A DNA stretch of 64,000 nucleotides from an uncultured Bacteroides sp. GTDB taxonomy: Bacteria; Bacteroidota; Bacteroidia; Bacteroidales; Bacteroidaceae. The position numbers were made by a program, and so were the translations under genes. Position 1 is the first letter of the stretch; each line of letters opens with the position of its first letter. Under the pieces are notes generated by a model. It was not told the origin of the DNA. It worked only from the letters and a program-made list of their open reading frames with translations, and searched no databases. Location of the stretch: the NCBI GenBank assembly GCA_902388495.1, contig CABMPP010000010.1, forward strand, positions 1 to 64,000. Reading direction: 5' to 3'. Positions 56,333 to 64,000 of the stretch are shown piece after piece.

Positions 56333-57433
56333 ATGAAACATTGCATATTACTGTTATTATTGTGTTTGTCAAGCAGTATTTCTCGGGCACAAGAGTATGT
56401 TCAGAAGCAGGATAGTGATAGCTTGCGTTGGGCAGTTGCCGCCCGGGAGTTTCAAGAGGGACACTATGAGAAGGCATGTAGCCTGTATCTGGATTTGAGC
56501 AACTATGCGATAGCCACATACCAGGACATCAATTCGCGCAAGGTAGAAGACTTGCGCAACAAATTTTCAATAGATGAGGTACAGTTGCAGAGAAACCTTC
56601 AGCAGAACCGCTTGTTGCGTCTGATATGGATTGCCGGTATCATTCTTTTGGTGGTATTTGTGGGATGTTTCTTCTACATCAGGCGGCAGAACAGATGGCT
56701 GGCGCACTCTCGTGAAGAGTTGAACCGTGCAAAGGCTCTGGCCGAAGAGTCTATCCGCAATAAAAGTCTGTTTCTGTCCAATATGAGCCATGAGATAAAG
56801 ACGCCACTGAATGCCCTCTCCGGCTTTGCAGAAGTGCTGACCATGCCCGAGATTGATGAAGCAACGCGTGAGCAATGTAATGATATTATCCAGTTGAATT
56901 CGGAGTTGTTATTAAAGCTGATAAACGATGTGATAGATATCTCCTGTCTGGACGTTGCCAATATGAAATTCAATATCAAGCCCTGCGATGCCGTAGCTCT
57001 TTGCCGGAACGTGGTAAAGACCTTGAGTGCCATCAAGCAGACTGATGCTGAAATGATATTCGAGACAGACTTGGACGTCTTGGAACTGGATACGGATGTA
57101 GAGCGTTTGCAGCAGTTGCTGATCAACCTTCAGGTCAACGCCACCAAATTTACGAAACAAGGCAGCATTACGCTGAAACTGGAAAAGACTGACAACGGTA
57201 TGGCGAGATTCTCGGTGACAGATACCGGCTGCGGCATCCCCCTGGAAAAGCAGGCCCGCATCTTCGAACGTTTCGAGAAGTTGAATGAGAAGGCACAGGG
57301 AACCGGTCTAGGCTTGTCCATCTGCCAACTGATCATCAAACGCCTGAACGGGGATATATGGATAGATTCCGAATACACCCAAGGCTGCCGTTTCGTCTTC
57401 GTCCACCCCTTAAAGCAGGAGGTGCGTTCATGA
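56333..57433 (+). CDS. Short sensor histidine kinase, catalytically intact (HK-B)
   Basis: A 366-aa close paralogue of HK-A. Signal peptide 1-19, short periplasmic stub (GHYEKACSLYLDLSN), TM helix near 97-115, H-box SNMSHEIKTPLN with His153, N-box NATKF, G1 DTGCGIP and G2 GTGLGL. The kinase core is nearly identical to HK-A over long stretches. No response regulator is nearby, so the output is encoded elsewhere or the partner is a hybrid protein. Confidence 0.92.
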   Translation: MKHCILLLLLCLSSSISRAQEYVQKQDSDSLRWAVAAREFQEGHYEKACSLYLDLSNYAIATYQDINSRKVEDLRNKFSIDEVQLQRNLQQNRLLRLIWIAGIILLVVFVGCFFYIRRQNRWLAHSREELNRAKALAEESIRNKSLFLSNMSHEIKTPLNALSGFAEVLTMPEIDEATREQCNDIIQLNSELLLKLINDVIDISCLDVANMKFNIKPCDAVALCRNVVKTLSAIKQTDAEMIFETDLDVLELDTDVERLQQLLINLQVNATKFTKQGSITLKLEKTDNGMARFSVTDTGCGIPLEKQARIFERFEKLNEKAQGTGLGLSICQLIIKRLNGDIWIDSEYTQGCRFVFVHPLKQEVRS

Positions 57434-57472
57434 GGAGAAGAAGTACAGCGAACATTTAAATTATATAAGCCT

Positions 57473-57922
57473 ATGTTATCATTGAATTTGCCTGCATTTG
57501 ATGTCAAAGTAGCCGAGAGAGACGGACGGACCGTTATCTTCGATGCCATCCGTCGCCGTTACGTGGCCTTGACACCCGAAGAATGGGTGCGCCAGCATTT
57601 CGTTCACTTCCTGCTGGAGCATAAAGGCTATCCGCAAGCATTGATGGCAAACGAGGTGCAGGTACTGCTCAACGGAACAAAGAAACGCTGTGACACCGTG
57701 CTGTACCGACGGGACTTGACGGCACGCATGATTGTGGAGTACAAGGCGCCCGACGTAGAAATCACGCAGAAAGTTTTCGACCAGATAACCCGCTACAATA
57801 TGGTACTGAAGGTCGATTACCTGATAGTGAGCAACGGACTGCAGCACTATTGCTGCCGCATCAATTACGAGAAGAATAGCTATACTTTCCTGCAAGATAT
57901 CCCTATGTACGGGGATTTATAA
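57473..57922 (+). CDS. Orphan HsdR_N-type (PD-D/ExK) nuclease domain protein
   Basis: A 149-aa stand-alone domain resembling the N-terminal nuclease domain of type I restriction R subunits. Candidate catalytic residues are Glu61 (ANEVQV), Asp74 (RCDTVLY) and E89-x-K91 (IVEYKAP), the PD-(D/E)xK arrangement, followed by a QITRYN helix. No helicase, specificity or methylase gene is near, so it is not a type I system. Function is unknown; housekeeping nucleic-acid processing or defence are both possible. It lies 39 bp after HK-B and converges with the beta-lactamase. Confidence 0.85.
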   Translation: MLSLNLPAFDVKVAERDGRTVIFDAIRRRYVALTPEEWVRQHFVHFLLEHKGYPQALMANEVQVLLNGTKKRCDTVLYRRDLTARMIVEYKAPDVEITQKVFDQITRYNMVLKVDYLIVSNGLQHYCCRINYEKNSYTFLQDIPMYGDL

Positions 57923-58801
57923 CGAAATCGCTTCGTATACCATTTTAGAAATTGTGGCGATGATGGCTGCGTTGTCTTTGTCGGTCTCGTACGAGTCTGT
58001 CACAAAGACGGCGATGTAGTATCTGCGACCATCAGGCAACGTGATGAAGCCGGCATCGTTGTCGGCAACCTTCATGCCGGTGGCGTCGCGGTCGGAAGAG
58101 CCGGTCTTGTGTCCGATTGTCACATTTGTAGGCAGCGAGGCTTTCAGTTTATCGGCACCGGTTTGGGTTTCTATCATCGTTTGCAGGAGGAAATTCTTGT
58201 ATTGGGGAGCAAAGAGGGACTTTTCTACGGCTATTTGCAGCAGGCGGGTTACTTCGGAGGGCTGGCTCCAGTTGCGCCGGGGATTATTGGTGGCGTGCAT
58301 TTCGGCTTCGGTATCTATGAGCTGGCAGTTGAGGATGCCCAGACGTTGGATGTAACGTTGGATGTGCTTCATACCACCGGCATAGTCGATGAGGATATCG
58401 CAGGCATTGTTATCGCTTTGGGCAATGCTGTATTTTAGAAGTTCTCCGAGTGAGATCGTAAAGTCTTGGTCGGGAAACTTCTGCCGCAGAGGACTGTATG
58501 TATTTGGAAGCATCTGCGAAGCTTTTATGAAAAGAGTGTCTTCCAGGGAGATGCCCGCTTTGTCCATCTTATCGAGTACCGCCAGGGCGATGTGGAATTT
58601 GAAGACGCTGAGCAGAGGAAAGTGGAGTTCGTTGTTGTACTGAATCGTTTCACCACGGTCGGTCAAGACAGCGACGCCGATGGTGGCTTTCTTGCCTTTG
58701 GCGTATTCGGCAATTTGTTTTTCCAAAGTTTCGGTCTGCGCATGCAGGCCGATGGACAGGAAAGCGGAAAGCAGAAAAACAAGGGAGATTCTGAGTTTCA
58801 T
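57917..58801 (-). CDS. bla: Class A beta-lactamase, CblA/CepA-like (subclass A2)
   Basis: A 294-aa exported serine beta-lactamase. The frame opens at 58870, but ATG 58801 gives the signal peptide MKLRISLVFLLSAFLSIGLHA-Q. The active-site S65-x-x-K68 is in FPLLSVFKFH, with SDN at 129-131 (AQSDNNACDIL), the omega-loop Glu in DTEAEMH and KTG at 232-234 (GHKTGSSDRDATGMK). The sequence recalls B. uniformis CblA. Expected activity is cephalosporinase, inferred from the family. The 3' end overlaps the HsdR_N gene by 6 bp, convergently. Confidence 0.95.
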   Translation of the reverse strand: MKLRISLVFLLSAFLSIGLHAQTETLEKQIAEYAKGKKATIGVAVLTDRGETIQYNNELHFPLLSVFKFHIALAVLDKMDKAGISLEDTLFIKASQMLPNTYSPLRQKFPDQDFTISLGELLKYSIAQSDNNACDILIDYAGGMKHIQRYIQRLGILNCQLIDTEAEMHATNNPRRNWSQPSEVTRLLQIAVEKSLFAPQYKNFLLQTMIETQTGADKLKASLPTNVTIGHKTGSSDRDATGMKVADNDAGFITLPDGRRYYIAVFVTDSYETDKDNAAIIATISKMVYEAISL

Positions 58802-58860
58802 ATTCAAAAGAATTGTTGGAGAATTTGTTTTGTGGACAAAGATAGTAATATCTATTAAAA

Positions 58861-58954
58861 AACGCATCATCTGTTGGCCCCAAACGCATGATGCGTTGAA
58901 GGCTTACAGATGATGCGTTTGGGGTGAACAGATGATGTGTTTCGGGCAAACGGA
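58861..58954. repeat. GATGATGCGTTT repeat cluster with inverted copies
   Basis: Between the beta-lactamase start and the RND permease stop, the 11-13 nt motif ACAGATGATGCGTTT occurs about five times. It is inverted at 58861-58873 and 58878-58889 and direct at about 58905, 58928 and 58950, with one- or two-base changes. CCCCAAACGCAT and its complement flank a possible hairpin. Confidence 0.7.
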
Positions 58955-58961
58955 TGATGCG

Positions 58962-61900
58962 TTACCGTCGCTTGCTAAATCTCTCCTGTAACTTCTGCAT
59001 CAGTTCATAGAAATTCGGAATATACACCGTGGCGAGCAGCGTGTTCATCGCCATGCCGAAGACTACCGCAGCCCCCAGTGCCACGCGGCTCCCCGCTCCT
59101 GCTCCCGTAGCGAAAAGCAGCGGCATCACACCGAAGACGAAGGCAAGTGATGTCATCAGGATAGGTCGCAGACGGATATGTCCCGCCTGGAAGGCTGCTT
59201 CGCGGATCGAGTTGCCCTGCGCACGGAAGTCGCGGGCAAACTCCACAATCAAAATGCCGTTCTTGGCAGAGAGTGCGACGAGGAGGATGATACCGATTTG
59301 CGTATAAATGCTCACCGGTGTGCCCATGACGTAACAGCCCAGCATGGCACCGAGCAGCGCCACAGGCAGTCCCATCACTGCCGCTACGGGGCTGGTCCAA
59401 CTCTCGTATTGCGCAGCCAGCACCAGGAATGCCACCAGTAGCGCCATCAGGAACACAGTGCTGGTGGTCGATGATGCCTGCGTTTCCTGGTAGGCTACCG
59501 ATGTCCACTCGTAACCGAACTCGTCGCCCAACTGTTCCTTAATCAGGCTTTCCACTTCCTTGATGGCATCGCCCGAACTGCTGCCCGGAGCCACATTGCA
59601 GGTCACGGCAGCCGTGGAATACATGTTGTAGCGGTTTATCTGGTCCATACCCAGCTGTTCTTCCACCCGTGTGAAAGACGAGAAAGGCACCATCGCACCG
59701 GAAACATTTGGCACGCTCAACTTCAGCACATCGTCGATGACGCGTTGTGCGCGGTCGCCCGCACCAAGTTTCACCTGATAGATGTGGCCGAATTGCACGT
59801 AGTCGTTTACGTATGCTTCACCCATGTAATACCCCAGTGCGGTAAAAACACTGCTCAGCGGAATGCCCATCATCTGTACCTTGTCGCGGTCGATGTTCAG
59901 CAAATATTGTGGCACGTCGGCCTGATATTGGCTGCTGACGCTGGCCAGAGCGGGATAACTGTGATAATTCTCCATCAATGCCTCTACGGCACGCTGCATT
60001 TCACCGGAACCGAGGTTGTTGCGATCTTCAAGTTGGAGCTGCAAGCCTCCGGTAGCTCCCAGCCCCGGGATGGCTGGCGGAACCATGGCGAAGATTTCGG
60101 CTTCCTGAATGCCGTAAACCTCCATATTGAAGCGGTTTACCACAGCTGCTGCGGTATGCTCTTTCCCTTTCCGCTCCTTCCAGTTTTTCAGTACCACGAA
60201 GTAAGTGGCAGCATTGCTCTGCTCCCCGCCTCCCATCACGGAGAAGCCGAACACGCCGATGTAGTCTTTTACTTCCGGATAGGTATTGAGGATGGCATTG
60301 ATCTGCTGCCCCACGGCTTGCGTACGTTCCAGACTTGACGCCGGAGGAAGCTGTATCACGGCAAGGAAATACCCGTCATCTTCTTCGGGTACGAAGGTAG
60401 ATGGCCACTTGACGAACAACAAGATGGCAATCAGTGTGAGTACTGCATACGAAATTACTGCCAAGGCCGGACGTGGCAGCAGATACCCTACTACTTTGTC
60501 ATAGGCGCCTTGTGCCTTGTCGTATAGCCGGTTGAAGCCTTTGTAAAGCGGGAATTTGGAGGGAGCGGTAGGTTGCAACATCAACGCACAGAGCGCCGGC
60601 GTCAGAGTCAGCGAGTTGAAACCGCTCAGCACCGTGCTGGCGGCAATAGTGAGGGCAAACTGCTTGTAAAGCTGTCCCGAAATGCCGCTGATGAGCATCG
60701 TGGGCACAAACACGGCGAGCAGTACCAGCACCACGCCTACGATAGGGCCGGTAATCTCCCCCATCGCCTCCGTCACCGCCTGCCGCGCGCTGTATCGGCC
60801 TGTGTCCAGCAGGCGCGTGGAGTTCTCTACCACCACTATGGCGTCATCTACCACAATGGCAACAGCGAGTATCAGTCCGAAGAGCGTCAGCGTATTGATG
60901 GAGAATCCGAAGAGTGACATCACCGCCAGCGTACCGATGAGCGACACCGGGATGGTGATGCAGGGAATGATGACCGCCCGCCAGTTTTGCAAGAAAAGGA
61001 AGATGACGAGTACCACGAGCAGCGTCGTCTCAAGGAAGGTCACCATCACTTCGTCGATGGAGGCGTGGATAACGTCCGTGGTATCGAGCGTCACGTTGTA
61101 CTGGATACCTGCCGGAAAGTTTTGTGCAAGCTCTTTCATCCGGGCCCGAACGCCTTTCGATACATCCAGCGAGTTACTGCCCGGTTGCTGGTAGATGGCA
61201 ATGGCGGCGGTGGGGCGGCCGTCGAGTTGCGACACTACACTGTAAGATGCCGAGCCTTGGTCGATATGGGCCACGTCGCGCAGGCGGAGCACCCGTCCTC
61301 CTGCCTCGGTGCGCAGAATGATGTTACCGAATTCTTCGGGCGAAGTCAGCCGGCCTTTCACGGTCAGGCTGTATTGGTAGGCATTTTTGTTGTCGGTACC
61401 GATGGGCTGGCCCACGTTTCCGGCACTGACTTCAACGTTTTGCGTCTGTATGGCTTGGTAAACGTCCTGCGGCGAAAGGTTGCGGATGCGCAGCAAGGCG
61501 GGGTCGAGCCAGATACGCATGGAGTAGTCCCCCGCTCCCATCACATTGACGGCACCTACGCCGGGCACGCGCGTCAGCTGGTCTGTGAGGTTCAGTTTGG
61601 CGTAGTTGCTGAGGTAGAGTCCGTCGTACTCGGGGGTGTCGGACTTCATGGTGAGGAACATCACAATGTTGCTCGATTGCTTTTGCACTGTGACGCCCTG
61701 CACCACTACCGGCGCCGGAAGCGACGATTGTGCCACACTGACGCGGTTCTGCACCTGCACGGTGGCCATGTCGATGTCCGTGCCCACGGCAAAGGTGATG
61801 GTCAGCGAGTAGGCGCCCGAGGATGAAGAGTTGGAAGACATGTAGAGCATGCCGTCCACTCCGTTGACTTGCTGCTCGATGGGGATGCCCACCGTTTGTG

Positions 61901-62075
61901 CCACCGTCTGCGCATTGGCTCCGGGGTACACGGCGCTGACCGTCACGGTGGGCGGCGTGATGTCGGGATATTGTGCGATAGGCAGTATGCCCAGTGTGAC
62001 CAGTCCTGCCACGACAATGAGCAGCGCCAGCACAGTGGCAAATATCGGACGGTCTATAAAGAACTTTGAGAACAT
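58962..62075 (-). CDS. RND efflux pump permease (AcrB/MexB-like, HAE1)
   Basis: A 1,037-aa inner-membrane proton/drug antiporter. It has the typical N-terminus [20 protein letters not shown] and twelve TM helices in two homologous halves with large periplasmic loops. The proton-relay Asp pair is in [13 protein letters not shown] near residue 405. GxSxNxxTL-like motifs and the C-terminal [28 protein letters not shown] region are present. It is 5 bp after the adaptor gene in one operon. Confidence 0.96.
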   Translation of the reverse strand: MFSKFFIDRPIFATVLALLIVVAGLVTLGILPIAQYPDITPPTVTVSAVYPGANAQTVAQTVGIPIEQQVNGVDGMLYMSSNSSSSGAYSLTITFAVGTDIDMATVQVQNRVSVAQSSLPAPVVVQGVTVQKQSSNIVMFLTMKSDTPEYDGLYLSNYAKLNLTDQLTRVPGVGAVNVMGAGDYSMRIWLDPALLRIRNLSPQDVYQAIQTQNVEVSAGNVGQPIGTDNKNAYQYSLTVKGRLTSPEEFGNIILRTEAGGRVLRLRDVAHIDQGSASYSVVSQLDGRPTAAIAIYQQPGSNSLDVSKGVRARMKELAQNFPAGIQYNVTLDTTDVIHASIDEVMVTFLETTLLVVLVIFLFLQNWRAVIIPCITIPVSLIGTLAVMSLFGFSINTLTLFGLILAVAIVVDDAIVVVENSTRLLDTGRYSARQAVTEAMGEITGPIVGVVLVLLAVFVPTMLISGISGQLYKQFALTIAASTVLSGFNSLTLTPALCALMLQPTAPSKFPLYKGFNRLYDKAQGAYDKVVGYLLPRPALAVISYAVLTLIAILLFVKWPSTFVPEEDDGYFLAVIQLPPASSLERTQAVGQQINAILNTYPEVKDYIGVFGFSVMGGGEQSNAATYFVVLKNWKERKGKEHTAAAVVNRFNMEVYGIQEAEIFAMVPPAIPGLGATGGLQLQLEDRNNLGSGEMQRAVEALMENYHSYPALASVSSQYQADVPQYLLNIDRDKVQMMGIPLSSVFTALGYYMGEAYVNDYVQFGHIYQVKLGAGDRAQRVIDDVLKLSVPNVSGAMVPFSSFTRVEEQLGMDQINRYNMYSTAAVTCNVAPGSSSGDAIKEVESLIKEQLGDEFGYEWTSVAYQETQASSTTSTVFLMALLVAFLVLAAQYESWTSPVAAVMGLPVALLGAMLGCYVMGTPVSIYTQIGIILLVALSAKNGILIVEFARDFRAQGNSIREAAFQAGHIRLRPILMTSLAFVFGVMPLLFATGAGAGSRVALGAAVVFGMAMNTLLATVYIPNFYELMQKLQERFSKRR

Positions 62076-62080
62076 AATCG

Positions 62081-63220
62081 TTAAGGGTTATAGGGTGATA
62101 AAGTGATAGGGTGATGGGATGATAGGGTGTCGGGTAGAATGTGCATTCCGTCCCTTACCTTCATCAGTGCTTTGGTGACGTAGCGTTCCTGCGGGGCGAG
62201 TCCCTGCTTCACTTGGCGGAGGCTGTCGCCTATCAGCTGCCCGGTTTCGATGTGGCGGTAGCGCACGATGTTGGAGTCGTTGACTACGTAGACGAACTTG
62301 CCCAGTTGGTCGGTGCCGATGGAGGCATCGGGTATCAGCACGGCATTCTTCTGTTCTCCGTAAGGCAAGGTGATGCTGACGTAGAGTCCGCTTTTCAGCA
62401 GTCCTTTCGGGTTGTCCAGTCGGGCGCGGATGTTCAGGGTTCCGGTGTTGAGGTCCACATTGGGCGAAAGGTAATCCAGCGCGGCAGGATAATTCAGAAG
62501 CCCGTCCTCACCCAGGCTGACGGTGACGTGGCGGGGAATGCTGTCTCCCTGCTGCATCAGCATGGAGAGCCATTGGTTGTCGGCTACGTTGAAGTAAGAA
62601 TACAGATGATCGTCCTTGTAGATGGTGGCCAGTACCACGGGTTGCACGCTACCGCTGACGTAACTTCCGGCATCTGCCAGGTTGCGGCTCACCGTTCCGT
62701 CGAAGGGGGCGCGAACGGTGCAGTAGCTAAGGTTGGTGCGTGCCGTATTCAGGGCAGCTTCCGCATTGCTTACCGCAGCTTGCGAGGTGGCTACGTTCGA
62801 TTGCGCTTGCAATACTTGTATCCGGCTGACGGCATCGCTCTTTACAGCTTCTTGCATGCGTGCGTAGTTGCTTTGGGCATACTCCAGGTTGGCTCGGGCG
62901 GTGTTGAGCTCGGCTTCTGCCTGGCTTACATTGTCTTGGTAGACCGTCGGCTCGATGACAAAGAGTACTTGCCCCTGCCTCACGCGGCTGCCGGGTGCGT
63001 AGGCCACGGTTTGCAGTGTTCCGCTGACTCTGCCCACGAGGTCTACGGTCTTTTCGGATGTCAGGTAGCCGGGATATTCTTTGGTCAGCGTAATGTCTTG
63101 CACGGTGGGACGGGCTACGCTTATCTCGGGAGTCGGCATCGTGCGTGCCGCTTCTTTCTTGTCCCCGCATCCGGCCAATAGCGGCAGGAGAAGCAGGGAG
63201 GTGTACATTAGATTCTTCAT
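62081..63220 (-). CDS. RND efflux periplasmic adaptor lipoprotein (AcrA/MexA-like)
   Basis: A 379-aa membrane-fusion protein. The lipobox LLPLLAGC (Cys near residue 18) tethers it to the inner membrane. The order is beta-barrel/lipoyl halves ([22 protein letters not shown], then [20 protein letters not shown]), the alpha-hairpin between them ([20 protein letters not shown]) and the membrane-proximal domain. The last 15 residues ([13 protein letters not shown]) run into a low-complexity CCCTATCA-type stretch and are probably a recent extension of the C-terminus. Confidence 0.95.
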   Translation of the reverse strand: MKNLMYTSLLLLPLLAGCGDKKEAARTMPTPEISVARPTVQDITLTKEYPGYLTSEKTVDLVGRVSGTLQTVAYAPGSRVRQGQVLFVIEPTVYQDNVSQAEAELNTARANLEYAQSNYARMQEAVKSDAVSRIQVLQAQSNVATSQAAVSNAEAALNTARTNLSYCTVRAPFDGTVSRNLADAGSYVSGSVQPVVLATIYKDDHLYSYFNVADNQWLSMLMQQGDSIPRHVTVSLGEDGLLNYPAALDYLSPNVDLNTGTLNIRARLDNPKGLLKSGLYVSITLPYGEQKNAVLIPDASIGTDQLGKFVYVVNDSNIVRYRHIETGQLIGDSLRQVKQGLAPQERYVTKALMKVRDGMHILPDTLSSHHPITLSPYNP

Positions 63221-63301
63221 ATCAGCTTCTTTAGTTTATTTATACTCTTAGTTATTTAGGGGGAATCTGTAGCTCATGGCGCTTCTATAAATGAAAATCC
63301 A

Positions 63302-63478
63302 GGCAACCGAACGTTACATTTGCCCCGATTTTTCCCGGGGGAGGCAACCGAACGTTACATTTGCCCCAATTTTTCCCAGGGGATACAACCGAACGTTACA
63401 TTTGCCCCGATTTTTCCCGGGGGATGCAACCGAACGTTACTTTTGCCTCAATTTTTCCCGGGGGAGGCAACCGAACGG
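63302..63478. repeat. 41-bp tandem repeat, four units plus a partial
   Basis: Units begin at 63304, 63345, 63386, 63427 and 63468 (partial), with strict 41-bp period and a few substitutions. Each contains the palindrome AACGTT, a TACATTTG (TACTTTTG in unit 4) and a stem CCCCG/CGGGG around ATTTTTCC. It occupies most of the 294-bp gap between the outer-membrane and adaptor genes. The rest of the gap is featureless. Confidence 0.92.
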
Positions 63479-63514
63479 CGCCGCATCTTAAAAAGCAATC
63501 CTTGCCGATTCGCA

Positions 63515-64000
63515 TTATCTGCCCGACCACCCCCCTCCCAGCGCTTGGTAGAGCGATATCAGCTGTATCAGCGAGTTGCCTTGTGCCTGCACCAATTGGT
63601 TTTCGTATGTCAGCAACGAGCGCAGGGCATCGAGCACATTCTGGAAAGGCGTCAACCCTTGTTTGTACAGGTCGAGAGACAGGTTCAGCGTCTCCTCCCC
63701 TTGGTGGCAAACTTCACGCATGGCTACAATCTGCTGTATGGAGTTGCGGTAGGCGTTCATGGCATTGTCCGTCTCCTGCACGGCAGTCAGCACCGTCTGA
63801 TTGAACTGATGAATGGATTCATCCAGTTGTGCACGCGCCAGCCGGGTGGCATTCAGTAGCTTACCACCGCTGAAGAGCGTCCAGCTCAGGCTCGGAGCTA
63901 TCTCAAAAGTCATGCTGCTGCGCTTGGTCAGGTCTTTCAGGTCGTGCGAGGAGTAACCTACGGAACCTTTCAGAAATACTTGCGGCAGCCAGTCGCTTTT
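63515..64000 (-). CDS. TolC-family outer-membrane efflux protein, 5' end outside the window
   Basis: At least 161 codons of the C-terminal part of an OprM/TolC channel. The frame is open to the last base of the window (KSDWLPQVFLKGSVGYSS upstream of the internal ATG at 63913). It shows the helical repeats and strand of the family (LSWTLFSGGKLLNATRLARAQLDESIHQFNQTVLTAVQETDNA). The last residues LYQALGGGWSGR are family-typical. It is the first gene of the pump operon, an order in which the channel precedes adaptor and permease. Confidence 0.92.
   Translation of the reverse strand, partial: KSDWLPQVFLKGSVGYSSHDLKDLTKRSSMTFEIAPSLSWTLFSGGKLLNATRLARAQLDESIHQFNQTVLTAVQETDNAMNAYRNSIQQIVAMREVCHQGEETLNLSLDLYKQGLTPFQNVLDALRSLLTYENQLVQAQGNSLIQLISLYQALGGGWSGR

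Noticed and set aside
57473..57922. Type I restriction-modification system
   Set aside because: Only an HsdR_N-like domain is present, without HsdM, HsdS or a helicase.
60987..61826. 279-aa plus-strand frame opposite the RND permease
   Set aside because: Antisense to a gene with unambiguous RND motifs; His/Arg/Gly-rich shadow sequence.
62141..63181. 346-aa open frame on the plus strand opposite the adaptor gene
   Set aside because: Mirror frame of a recognisable AcrA-like protein; its residues are the usual antisense composition.
63302..63478. CRISPR array
   Set aside because: Units are contiguous 41-bp tandem repeats with no unique spacers and no cas genes nearby.
63291..63859. Open frames of 66-179 aa reading through the tandem repeat
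   Set aside because: They arise from the repeat period and continue antisense into the TolC-type gene.

Overview
The window is chromosomal DNA of a Bacteroidales bacterium, most likely a Bacteroides species. The evidence is the complete Bat aerotolerance operon, Bacteroides-type promoters (a -33 TTTG about 19-21 nt upstream of a -7 TAnnTTTG), near absence of Shine-Dalgarno leaders, the rpmB-rpmG-DUF4295 trio, a CblA/CepA-type class A beta-lactamase and many SPII/SPI-tagged envelope proteins. I see no prophage, insertion sequence, CRISPR array or rRNA. Most of it is ordinary core genome; the accessory-looking part is 47.9-64 kb.

Layout. 0-7 kb: a (p)ppGpp synthetase with a degenerate hydrolase domain, a DUF4301 protein, purT, a PepSY-like secreted protein and ispE, separated by long hairpin repeats. 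7-15 kb: dnaB, a giant TamB-like protein, tsaD, pncC. 15-20 kb: ribosomal proteins L28 and L33 with a 52-aa DUF4295 protein, ftsY, rimO, HU, and an unusual HU-transmembrane-LysM fusion. 20-28.6 kb: the moxR/DUF58/batA-E operon. 28.8-42 kb: a small HTH protein, a DUF2007-UspA fusion, a TPR protein, gyrA, clpC, htpG, a patatin/beta-barrel protein and two tandem tRNA-Arg(ACG) genes. 42-48 kb: dapA, ligA, trmD, pyrD-pyrK and an XRE regulator preceded by a large array of TACAANTGTA palindromes. 49-51 kb: holA and an AMP nucleosidase. 51.1-57.4 kb: four related membrane sensor genes. 57.5-64 kb: an orphan HsdR_N-type nuclease domain, a class A beta-lactamase and an RND efflux operon whose outer-membrane gene runs off the window end.

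The most unusual locus is 51.1-57.4 kb. Two short histidine kinases keep every catalytic motif but have almost no sensor. Two long proteins keep a full TPR-type sensor, membrane helix and dimerisation helices, but have lost the phospho-accepting His (Tyr in one, Ser in the other) and the ATP-binding motifs. No response regulator is adjacent. The leader of the third gene carries a decayed copy of the start of the neighbouring AMP nucleosidase gene, which shows that the block grew by segmental duplication. I infer a split sensor kinase, with sensing on the pseudokinase and catalysis on its partner. Other leads are the operator array at the XRE gene, a 41-bp tandem hairpin repeat inside the efflux operon, and the HU-LysM fusion. 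Protein identities were assigned by reading motifs; no database search was run.
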